Below are positions 17,066-24,594 of a DNA stretch of 64,000 bases, in pieces (position 1 is the first letter of the stretch; the number at the start of each line of letters is the position of its first letter). The notes under the pieces were generated by a model, which did not search any database, was not told where the DNA came from, and saw only the letters and a list, made by a program, of their open reading frames with translations. The DNA is from Sellimonas caecigallum (GTDB lineage Bacteria; Bacillota; Clostridia; Lachnospirales; Lachnospiraceae): positions 310,001-374,000 of the forward strand of contig NZ_VIRV01000001.1 of assembly GCF_019754295.1 (NCBI RefSeq). Reading direction: 5' to 3'. The position numbers and the translations under genes are program-made.

Positions 17066-17859
17066 TATTTTACCCCTCCTACTAAAATATCTGGATTTAA
17101 AATCATTTTGTAAATTCCATTCGCTGAGATCTTCGTGTCGGAAATTCCGATCCATACGTCCTCTATCGTTCGGTCTTCTTCTCCTGAAATATGTAGAGAA
17201 TCAAACTTTACCAGAGGGAGAAGCCCATTTTCGTCCCCTATAGACCGACAACATATATACCGGACCGGCCGTTCTCCCTTTTCTGTCAGCAGATCCTTGA
17301 CCGCTTCTTTCTCAACCACACAGACAGGATTACCTGTCTGGGGATCTTCCAGGTTATTTCCCGTATCAAAAAGTCCTGTAATCTCTGTCATTTTGTCTCC
17401 TATCCGAAGCTGGATCCTGCATGTATATGTCCCCATTCTCTGCATATGCCTCATAAGCTTCCAGATGATTCCAAGCAGCTCATAACTGATGACTGCAAAG
17501 AGAAAGAAGAGACTTCCTGTACGAATATATTGCCGGAAAAATCCAAAAATTCCTCCAAGCAAAAATCCCCCTGCATAAAGCATCAGGTACACACGCACAA
17601 ATTGTCGAAGAGAACGGATGCGGAGCCCTGTCAGAATCATAGCGCTGTTTATAAGCAGATGAAAGCAGACCATCTTTACAACAGCAGGGAGCGGGACCGC
17701 CACCGTAAGGCAAGTCAGAAAGGCTCCCACAAGCGCCCCCGGTAAAATCCGTACGCGTGGCGAGTCAAAGACTGCTATCTTCCTGACTGCAAGAAGAAGG
17801 AGATAGTCCATCATAAAATTGATCAGGAACAACAGATCGATGTACACTTCGTAATACAC
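17065..17859 (-). CDS. spoIIGA: Sporulation sigma-E factor-processing peptidase SpoIIGA
   Basis: SpoIIGA is the membrane aspartic protease that activates pro-sigma-E at the septum. The 264-residue protein has about five N-terminal membrane segments (residues 6-132) and a C-terminal protease domain with the catalytic DTGN motif (Asp 165, GLFDTGNNL). The start is GTG 17859 with GAGGG 6 nt upstream. It overlaps sigE by one base. Upstream is a promoter with the unusual long spacer and 0A box expected of a Spo0A-activated spoIIG promoter. Length is slightly short of the Bacillus protein but complete. Confidence 0.95.
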   Translation of the reverse strand: MYYEVYIDLLFLINFMMDYLLLLAVRKIAVFDSPRVRILPGALVGAFLTCLTVAVPLPAVVKMVCFHLLINSAMILTGLRIRSLRQFVRVYLMLYAGGFLLGGIFGFFRQYIRTGSLFFLFAVISYELLGIIWKLMRHMQRMGTYTCRIQLRIGDKMTEITGLFDTGNNLEDPQTGNPVCVVEKEAVKDLLTEKGERPVRYICCRSIGDENGLLPLVKFDSLHISGEEDRTIEDVWIGISDTKISANGIYKMILNPDILVGGVK

Positions 17860-17912
17860 GTCTTACCCTCTTTTCCTTTCGCTGCCAAATCGATTCTGTG
17901 CGAACAACCCAT

Positions 17913-17977
17913 ATTATAAAAAATGTGATTTTGAAAATTTGTCAGAAGCTGACAGAGAAATGATTTTTCTTTCGACA
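17913..17977 (-). promoter_or_regulatory. Spo0A-type spoIIG promoter
   Basis: Minus-strand CTGACA (17945-17940) and TATAAT (17918-17913) are 21 bp apart, close to the 22-bp spacing known for the Bacillus spoIIG promoter that needs Spo0A. An exact 0A box TGTCGAA lies at 17977-17971, and two near-copies (TGTCAG) flank the -35. Function is inferred from this resemblance and from the downstream spoIIGA-sigE. Confidence 0.6.
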
Positions 17978-18011
17978 AAAAAATCCGAAATACTCTCTGC
18001 ATTCCGGATTT
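17977..18011 (-). terminator. Terminator of the exopolysaccharide/c-di-GMP operon
   Basis: On the minus strand AAATCCGGAATGC (18011-17999) pairs with GTATTTCGGATTT (17993-17981) across a 5-nt loop and runs into seven T. It separates the five-gene operon from the spoIIG promoter. Confidence 0.85.
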
Positions 18012-18032
18012 GTCTGCTGTATTTTTGCTTTT

Positions 18033-19853
18033 TCAAGGCATGAAGTCTGACGCGATCGATTTCGTCGGATACATCCCAGGTTCTTGTAAAATCTCATATC
18101 CGGGATCCTTGCGTCCAAGCTGTACCGTCTCTCTATCCAGAACTATGATACAGTCGTAAGCGTCCACGATCTGTTCAATATTCCCCGAATCGATCTGTTC
18201 CGTCACATCCACGTTATCCGAATAGAGGAAATATCTTCCCACATACTGTACACTCCAGTCCGATACCTTTCCGCTCTCATCTGAAGCAGCTATCAGATAT
18301 GTCCCCGTATCTCCCTGACTGCCCTCATACCATCTGTCTCCTGTGACAGATTCCATTATCCCAGGAAGAGAAGTTGTGTAAGACTCTCTGATAAATACAA
18401 GCCCATTCCATTCCGAATACAAAAAATTGATTCCTATCAGAAGAGTTGCAAGCACACCATATTGATAATATCGCTTCGTCTCCGGGGAAAAAAACGCCCG
18501 GTAAGGGCCCCTTTCATCGATTCCCACTGAAAACGAGTTCTCCAGATCCTGTTCTGCACACAGGAGGAGAATCCCTGCAAAAAGGGTCATGATACTGCAG
18601 GCGTATCGCTCAAATCCCGCCAGTCTGAGTGCTTCTTTCTCCGGCATGTCATACAGATACAGCCATAAAATTCCCAAATAATATATCAGAACCAGAATAT
18701 CTGCAAAAATCAATGCTTTCCCAAGTTTCCATTTCTTTTTCAGCAAAGTCTTCACAAGGATAACAGCTATAACAGCGGCCAGATTACATAATATGAACAC
18801 CTGAAACGCCCGGTCTGACAAGTCAAACGCCTCTTCCACAAACTCTTGGATGACCTGTCCATAAAGCTTTTTCGGAACTGCACCTGTCGTCTGCTGCCCA
18901 AAAGAAGCGCCAAACTTTCGGTTTACTCCGGCCAAACGCTCATTCACATGCAGCTGCCACAAAAAGAAAGGGAGCAAGGAAAAAGCGGCTGTAAGACTGG
19001 AAGCAGTGACCGTTTTTACACTTCGTTTTTCCTTTTTCCAATAAACAGACAGATAAAAAAGAAGCGGAACCAAAGCAAACAGAATTCCTGTATCTTTCAC
19101 GATGACTGTAAATCCAAGAATCAGCCCCACAGTCACGGACGCTCTCATACATTGTTCGCCAAAACGCCAGACAGCCGCCATCGCTGCCATGGAAAGAAGC
19201 GGAAGGAGGAAATCAACCAAAAGATTGTTGATCCGTATTGTCAGGTTCAGATACGACAGCATGCAGCACCCCATCCCAAGAAAAGAATAACAAAGAAATC
19301 TCCTCTTTTCCCTGACAATTCCGAATACTGCCAGAAAACACGAAAAGAGAATGCTGTTCTGTGCAAGAAGCATGACTGACTGAGAGCGGCCGAGAAAGCG
19401 GCACACATAGTAAATAAAAAGTGAACATCCAGGCGGATAATCGCGAAAGGAGACAAGTACGCTGTCTGCCTCCGGCAGCGCATCTACAGAGAGCAAATAT
19501 TTTACTATCAAAGCCCAGTGGGAAAAATTGTCATAGTGGAGAAGTCTCATGCTCAGGATCAAACTTCCGAAAACGATCGTTCCGGAAAAAAAACAAACCC
19601 TAAATGTATTCCATTTTGGCAGACAGACCTTTCCGTGTATCATCTGCCATCCAAAGCATCCCAAACCTCCCACATACAAAATCGAGGCCGTTGTTTTAAG
19701 GAACCCTAAAAGCGCTCCCGCATACAAGACAAGTCCCAGAGCCGCAATAACCGATATGGGAACAAAGAACGTCTCTTTCTTCTGTTTTTGAAGTCCGATA
19801 TACAAATACCCTAAAAATGATAACAGAAATCCCGCTCCTTTTATCCATTCCAT
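18033..19853 (-). CDS. Large polytopic membrane protein, GT-C-like
   Basis: A 606-residue protein with about a dozen membrane segments over residues 1-460 and a soluble C-terminal part (about 470-606) with predicted alternating strands and helices. The long first external loop contains HYDNFSHWALIVKYLL near 103-118, with acidic and aromatic residues as in membrane (GT-C) glycosyltransferases that use lipid-linked sugars. I do not recognise a named family. It is the last gene of a five-gene operon, one base after the PilZ-linked GT2 gene and followed by a strong terminator. A role in transferring or modifying the polymer is inferred from context only. Confidence 0.7.
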   Translation of the reverse strand: MEWIKGAGFLLSFLGYLYIGLQKQKKETFFVPISVIAALGLVLYAGALLGFLKTTASILYVGGLGCFGWQMIHGKVCLPKWNTFRVCFFSGTIVFGSLILSMRLLHYDNFSHWALIVKYLLSVDALPEADSVLVSFRDYPPGCSLFIYYVCRFLGRSQSVMLLAQNSILFSCFLAVFGIVREKRRFLCYSFLGMGCCMLSYLNLTIRINNLLVDFLLPLLSMAAMAAVWRFGEQCMRASVTVGLILGFTVIVKDTGILFALVPLLFYLSVYWKKEKRSVKTVTASSLTAAFSLLPFFLWQLHVNERLAGVNRKFGASFGQQTTGAVPKKLYGQVIQEFVEEAFDLSDRAFQVFILCNLAAVIAVILVKTLLKKKWKLGKALIFADILVLIYYLGILWLYLYDMPEKEALRLAGFERYACSIMTLFAGILLLCAEQDLENSFSVGIDERGPYRAFFSPETKRYYQYGVLATLLIGINFLYSEWNGLVFIRESYTTSLPGIMESVTGDRWYEGSQGDTGTYLIAASDESGKVSDWSVQYVGRYFLYSDNVDVTEQIDSGNIEQIVDAYDCIIVLDRETVQLGRKDPGYEILQEPGMYPTKSIASDFMP

Positions 19854-19854
19854 T

Positions 19855-21777
19855 TTATCGCACCCCCTTCTCCTGATTTTTTTTCCAGTCTTTCATCCGC
19901 ATCCGGATATTTCGGCTTATTTCATCGTAGACAGTCATCCACGGATCGATCTCTTTTGGCAAGGAATGTTCTCTGTCATGAATGATCTGCATCCAGTTTT
20001 TCCTGCTTTTTTCTTCTTCCGGCTCCACCATCGCCGCATACAGATATTCCCCTTCCGTTTCTTTTTGGTATACCAGCCTGGCCGACAGAGACGTCTCATA
20101 AAATTCTGTCCTCACACGGATCCGGAATCGTTCTCCAGGGGCTATTTTTCGCATCTTTTCCATGCGAAACGCGATTCCTTCTTCTGAGACATCTTCGCTT
20201 TTTCCGTACAATACATCTCCCCGTATTTCAATGCGGACCTCTTCTTCTGCCCGGATCCGTTCGTATTTTCTTTTCGAATCCCTCCCAAGCATAAAAAATG
20301 CCGCATAGACAAGGGTAATCATATTGTGGAAGAGCCAAAATAAAATAACGCTGCTGTATACAAGTGCCATACCATATTTTCCGTGCACATATCGGAAAAT
20401 GGCCGCCAGCGTAAGGACGATCAGTATCCCGTGAGGAATGATATAAGCAGCCGATGTCGTCCTCCCACGTGTTTTTCTCTTTTCCGTAACTCTAAATTTC
20501 TGCTGCCGGATGCCTATAGATTCGAGAAATACCGGAACAATCAGATAAGGGGCCAAAATCGTATCAATAACCTGACTCCAACGCATATTTCTTATATTGG
20601 TGCTTAAATATCTTACGGACATATTGTAAGTCAGGTAATATGGGAGCCAGAAACATAATAATTCCAGGAATCCACATTCCACAAGCTTTATATCAAATAG
20701 GGCAAACATGATGGGAGCCATGATGAATACCATCCGGTTAAAAAATGACCACCAGTACAGATATGCGTTCAAATAGGAAAGCCTCCCTGCCAAAGAAAGT
20801 TTTGTCGTGAACACCGCATTGGTATTTCGTATACTTTGAATCACTCCCCTGGCCCAGCGTCTCCTCTGGGCAATCATGCTTTCCACCGTGGTTGTGGAAA
20901 GTCCGGAAGCCAGCACCTCGGATGTGGCGTACGTGATATAGCCGGCTTTTTGCATACGCAGACTTGTCTCGAAATCCTCCGTAATGGTCCCATATGGAAA
21001 GCCGCCGATTTCTTGCAATGCTTCCCGTGAAATCACAGTATTGCTTCCTGTGTAGGCGGCTGAGTTGGAAGCATTTCTCATAATATTGATCTCTCTGGAA
21101 AAAAAGTCCTGTTCATTTGGTATATCTTTCTCTGAAAACAGATTGAACTGAAACAGATCCTGATTATAAAAACTTTGAGGAGTCTGAATAAGTCCGATTT
21201 TTTTATCCGGAATGAAAAAATAAGGCACTGTCTTCAGAAGAAATTTCCTGCGTGGTATCATGTCCGCATCGAACGTTGCAACAAGAGGAGAGCCCGTCTT
21301 GGAGAGGGCATGATTGTAATTTCCGGACTTTGCGTGCCGATTGTCCGAAAGTCCCAGATAACCGACTCCCATACTTTCGGCAAGCTTGCGTATCTCGGCT
21401 CTGTTTCCGTCATCGCAGATGTAAATGTGGACTTTCTTCTTATCCGGATATTCCAGGAAAGTACATGCGTTGACGGTCTTGTACAGGAGACGCGCCGGCT
21501 CATTATGTGTAGCGATCAGCACATCCACATCTGGATATTCTGTGTCCGGTAAAGACGGTAGGCACAGTTCACTCCCCTCCGTCCCCATCTTGCTGACCAT
21601 CAACTCAAACATACCAAGAATCGTGACAGCTTCTGCTGCTGCAAGAAGGATACCTGCCGCCACCTGTACCTTTCCCTCCGACCACGGAATCGTACAGAAA
21701 AACCTCCAGATTAAATAATTGGCGGAAAATACCATAGTGCATAAAAACAAGAGCTTTCTTTTGGTCTCCTTCTTCAT
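19855..21777 (-). CDS. Cellulose-synthase-like GT2 with C-terminal PilZ domain
   Basis: A 640-residue processive membrane glycosyltransferase of the BcsA type. Two N-terminal membrane segments are followed by a GT2 domain with all signature motifs: DDG (122-124), DAD (170-172), TED (266-268) and QRRRW (304-308). More membrane segments follow (about 335-500), then a PilZ domain (about 500-590) with RKYER (503-507, the RxxxR motif) and DVSEEG (529-534, the DxSxxG motif) that together bind c-di-GMP. Thus the enzyme should make a polysaccharide and be switched on by c-di-GMP. It overlaps the upstream GT2-GtrA gene by 4 bp (ATGA), and a cyclase and a phosphodiesterase are in the same operon. No BcsB, BcsZ or BcsC is present, so cellulose is not proven; the sugar and export partner are unknown. 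Confidence 0.9.
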   Translation of the reverse strand: MKKETKRKLLFLCTMVFSANYLIWRFFCTIPWSEGKVQVAAGILLAAAEAVTILGMFELMVSKMGTEGSELCLPSLPDTEYPDVDVLIATHNEPARLLYKTVNACTFLEYPDKKKVHIYICDDGNRAEIRKLAESMGVGYLGLSDNRHAKSGNYNHALSKTGSPLVATFDADMIPRRKFLLKTVPYFFIPDKKIGLIQTPQSFYNQDLFQFNLFSEKDIPNEQDFFSREINIMRNASNSAAYTGSNTVISREALQEIGGFPYGTITEDFETSLRMQKAGYITYATSEVLASGLSTTTVESMIAQRRRWARGVIQSIRNTNAVFTTKLSLAGRLSYLNAYLYWWSFFNRMVFIMAPIMFALFDIKLVECGFLELLCFWLPYYLTYNMSVRYLSTNIRNMRWSQVIDTILAPYLIVPVFLESIGIRQQKFRVTEKRKTRGRTTSAAYIIPHGILIVLTLAAIFRYVHGKYGMALVYSSVILFWLFHNMITLVYAAFFMLGRDSKRKYERIRAEEEVRIEIRGDVLYGKSEDVSEEGIAFRMEKMRKIAPGERFRIRVRTEFYETSLSARLVYQKETEGEYLYAAMVEPEEEKSRKNWMQIIHDREHSLPKEIDPWMTVYDEISRNIRMRMKDWKKNQEKGVR

Positions 21778-22853
21778 CTATTTCCCCTCGTTCCTTTCTG
21801 AAATACCCAGCTTTTCTGCATCCGATAGGACAGGAAAAAAAGGATCGTGTCGCATAGTATTTTCCCGCAAACCGGATTTACCGAGAAAAATGTAGTTACT
21901 GCAGACACAAATGCCGCAGAACCAGCTCCCAAAAACAAGCAAAGCAACAAATATCGCAGAAAAGAAGCTCCATCATCTTTACATCCAAAAACTCCAATCC
22001 TGTTTAAGATGTAGTTGGACATTGCAGATCCGGCCCTTGCAACATATGTAGCAACCGTAATCTGTAAAACTACCGCAAGGGATGTCTTCTCCAATATCTG
22101 TAAACTGATCCAAAACAATAGAAGATCCAGAAAGGTACAAAATATGGAAGAGAAGATAAAACGAAACAGCGTAGGACACAATACCTTTACTACACGGACA
22201 CTGTCCCGTATAGGACGGAAATGGGAACCTGCATTTCCGTTCTCATAAATGGTACAGATTCTCTCTGTCCTTATCGGTATCTTCTCCCGGATACAGGTCA
22301 GCAGTGCCTGCATCTCATATTCAAACCGCTCACCTGGCACTTCCAGCATGACATCCAGATACTCTCCATCAAAGGCGCGCAGCCCAGTCTGTGTATCCCG
22401 CAGCCACTTACCGCTTTCCAGCCAGAACATAAGAGAGATCACCCGGTTTCCAATCCAGGAACGAAAGGGAATTCCTCCACGCGAAAAATCCCTCTCTCCA
22501 AGGATAACTCCCTTCGGCTCGTCACACATTTTTCCCAGTATCCGGAACACATCCACAGCTGCATGTTGACCATCACTGTCCACACAGAGGATTCTGCTCC
22601 CCTTACCGCCTTTTTCTTTTACGTAACCAAAGGCTGTCTTCAGCGCTCTTCCTTTTCCCTTGTTTTCGCTGTGAGTTAGTACCGTACATTTTTGCTTTGC
22701 CCGAATCCTGTCAAAAATCGGCTGATACCTGTCTCCTGATCCGTCATCCACTACAATGATATGTCCCTGTATTTTCCTGCAAAGCTCAGAAACGTAACTG
22801 CACAGTCTCTCCTCCGGTTCCAGAGCCGGTATGATGATATAAATTCCTTCCAT
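21774..22853 (-). CDS. GT2 (DPM1-like) glycosyltransferase fused to GtrA domain
   Basis: A 359-residue fusion. Residues 1-215 form a dolichol-phosphate-mannose-synthase-like GT2 domain (IIIPALEPEERL, VVDDGSGD, NKGKGRALKTAF, DSDGQH), which normally makes polyprenyl-phosphate sugars. Residues about 225-355 form a GtrA-like domain with four membrane segments, thought to flip such lipid sugars. I start at ATG 22853: GAGGAG is 7 nt upstream, and the stop of the GGDEF gene is 4 bp away; a longer frame reaches 22883 inside that gene. In the operon it could supply lipid-linked sugar to the GT-C-like or PilZ-GT2 proteins. The family reading is firm, the link to the polymer inferred. Confidence 0.88.
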   Translation of the reverse strand: MEGIYIIIPALEPEERLCSYVSELCRKIQGHIIVVDDGSGDRYQPIFDRIRAKQKCTVLTHSENKGKGRALKTAFGYVKEKGGKGSRILCVDSDGQHAAVDVFRILGKMCDEPKGVILGERDFSRGGIPFRSWIGNRVISLMFWLESGKWLRDTQTGLRAFDGEYLDVMLEVPGERFEYEMQALLTCIREKIPIRTERICTIYENGNAGSHFRPIRDSVRVVKVLCPTLFRFIFSSIFCTFLDLLLFWISLQILEKTSLAVVLQITVATYVARAGSAMSNYILNRIGVFGCKDDGASFLRYLLLCLFLGAGSAAFVSAVTTFFSVNPVCGKILCDTILFFLSYRMQKSWVFQKGTRGNR

Positions 22854-22857
22854 TTTC

Positions 22858-24579
22858 CTACTCCTCTTCTGCTTTTTTCTCATTTTTCAGCTCCAACACT
22901 TTACTTCTTGGACAGTCCTTTCTGCACTGAATGCATTTTCTTTTCATACACGAAATCTTTTTGTAATTGACATAAAACCGGTCTTTCCCGAGATGTTTTG
23001 CAATATACAAAGCCGTATCCGCACAGCGGTACAGTTTTTCATAGCTTTTTATCGTTCCATCTACAGGTACGGCACCGATACTGACCGACACCCCATATTT
23101 TGCATAATAATTTCCAAGCGCAGCCCTCACAGACGTCAGGATTCCTTCAAATTTATCTTCCAATATCCCTTGGGATACCCGGTTCTGCACGAGTACGATA
23201 AACTCATCCCCACCAAGTCTCGCGATACAGTCAGTCTTGCGAAACCCTACGCTCAAACATTCAGCAAACCGTTCCAATATCCTGTCGCCTTCCGGATGTC
23301 CTTCCATATCGTTGACACGCTTAAAATTGTCCAGATCAAAAAGTACAAGTACCCCTGACGGATTCGGCTGCAGCAGATATTCCTCTACATGGCGTTCAAA
23401 ACCATTTCGATTGTAAAGTCCGGTCAGCCTGTCGGATTTTGCCTCACTTTGAGCGACGGAAAGCTGATCTTCCATTCGGCTGATGCCTTCCGACTTACTG
23501 ATATATCCTTTTTCCAGCTCCAGTATCGTCTCCACAAGAGCCTTCAGTTCCGGTATGCCAGCCTCCTCGATATCCGTATCATTTCCACCTTCCAGTATTC
23601 CCCGGATACTCGTCTTTACGAGTTCAAAATGTCCAAACAAATATTTTTTCAAATAAACTCTCACGATCACAATCGTAAGGACGCTGATCGTGCCGATTCC
23701 AATAAGACCTTCAAAAAAAGTCCATGCAATATCGCCGTACAGCTGACTTAAATCGGTAAATGCGGCAAGAAACATTCCTTCCTGTTTTGTGATGACCGTT
23801 CTCTGGTACTTTCCATTGATCCGCAGAAGAATGGGTTTATCTTCCTCCAACGATTCCAGGAGTGAAAGCAAATCTTTCGCATTTTCTCCTCCACTGATCC
23901 TGATTACCTGCTGATTGTTTTTTGTCATTCCCACGATCTTTCCGCTGTCTCTTCCAATAGCAATGACACTTGTATCATATTCTGTCGTCGCCTGCTTAAG
24001 TGTCTTCTCAATCAGTTCCTTTCGGCTTAAAAACTCCAGATTTTCTGTATCCATATCAATCCGCACGAATGAAAAATGTGGGGAATCTGATTGCACGATG
24101 ACGTAGAAAGAAGAGGGGATTGTGTCAAATTCTGCCTGATCAATGTGAATATGGTAGGGCTTTCCGTCTTTTTCCAGCCAAAATTCCTCCGATTTTACCT
24201 GTTTTGCGCTTCTCTCCTTCATACTATCTTCTGTACTGCCTATCATTTTTCCCGAACTATCATATACGCTTATGGACTTGATTTCCATGAGCCCTTTTAC
24301 TATATCAAGCCCACGGTCGAAAATCATCTGGGAATCGCTGGAAAGGATATATTCTACGGCCAGAGCACGATTGAGGTAATCATCTTTTAAAAGCTCCAGA
24401 CGCTCTTCATACTCATTCGATGCATTGCGGATATTCGTCTCTACACTTCCCAAAAGTTGGCTCAAATACTGATAGTTTCCTCTTCTGCTCCTCTCATACA
24501 GGCTTATCGTAAAAAATAGAAGAATCAGGACTGTGGAAAACAGAAGTATGATGGCCAGTCTTCGATATAATTTTTTCAT
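22858..24579 (-). CDS. Membrane GGDEF diguanylate cyclase with C-terminal Cys cluster
   Basis: A 573-residue protein predicted to make c-di-GMP. Membrane segments at about 7-26 and 288-310 enclose a Cache-like sensor region; a linker with a coiled-coil feel leads into the GGDEF domain (about 380-540). The active-site loop is GGDEF (456-460), and RKTD (447-450) five residues before it is an intact inhibitory I-site. After the domain, residues 544-556 carry CX4CX2CX3C (CMKRKCIQCRKDC), which is not part of the usual family and looks like a metal or Fe-S site. The gene lies 15 bp after the EAL gene and 4 bp before the GT2-GtrA gene. The sensed signal is unknown. Confidence 0.93.
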   Translation of the reverse strand: MKKLYRRLAIILLFSTVLILLFFTISLYERSRRGNYQYLSQLLGSVETNIRNASNEYEERLELLKDDYLNRALAVEYILSSDSQMIFDRGLDIVKGLMEIKSISVYDSSGKMIGSTEDSMKERSAKQVKSEEFWLEKDGKPYHIHIDQAEFDTIPSSFYVIVQSDSPHFSFVRIDMDTENLEFLSRKELIEKTLKQATTEYDTSVIAIGRDSGKIVGMTKNNQQVIRISGGENAKDLLSLLESLEEDKPILLRINGKYQRTVITKQEGMFLAAFTDLSQLYGDIAWTFFEGLIGIGTISVLTIVIVRVYLKKYLFGHFELVKTSIRGILEGGNDTDIEEAGIPELKALVETILELEKGYISKSEGISRMEDQLSVAQSEAKSDRLTGLYNRNGFERHVEEYLLQPNPSGVLVLFDLDNFKRVNDMEGHPEGDRILERFAECLSVGFRKTDCIARLGGDEFIVLVQNRVSQGILEDKFEGILTSVRAALGNYYAKYGVSVSIGAVPVDGTIKSYEKLYRCADTALYIAKHLGKDRFYVNYKKISCMKRKCIQCRKDCPRSKVLELKNEKKAEEE

Positions 24580-24594
24580 AAATTTTACCTCCTG

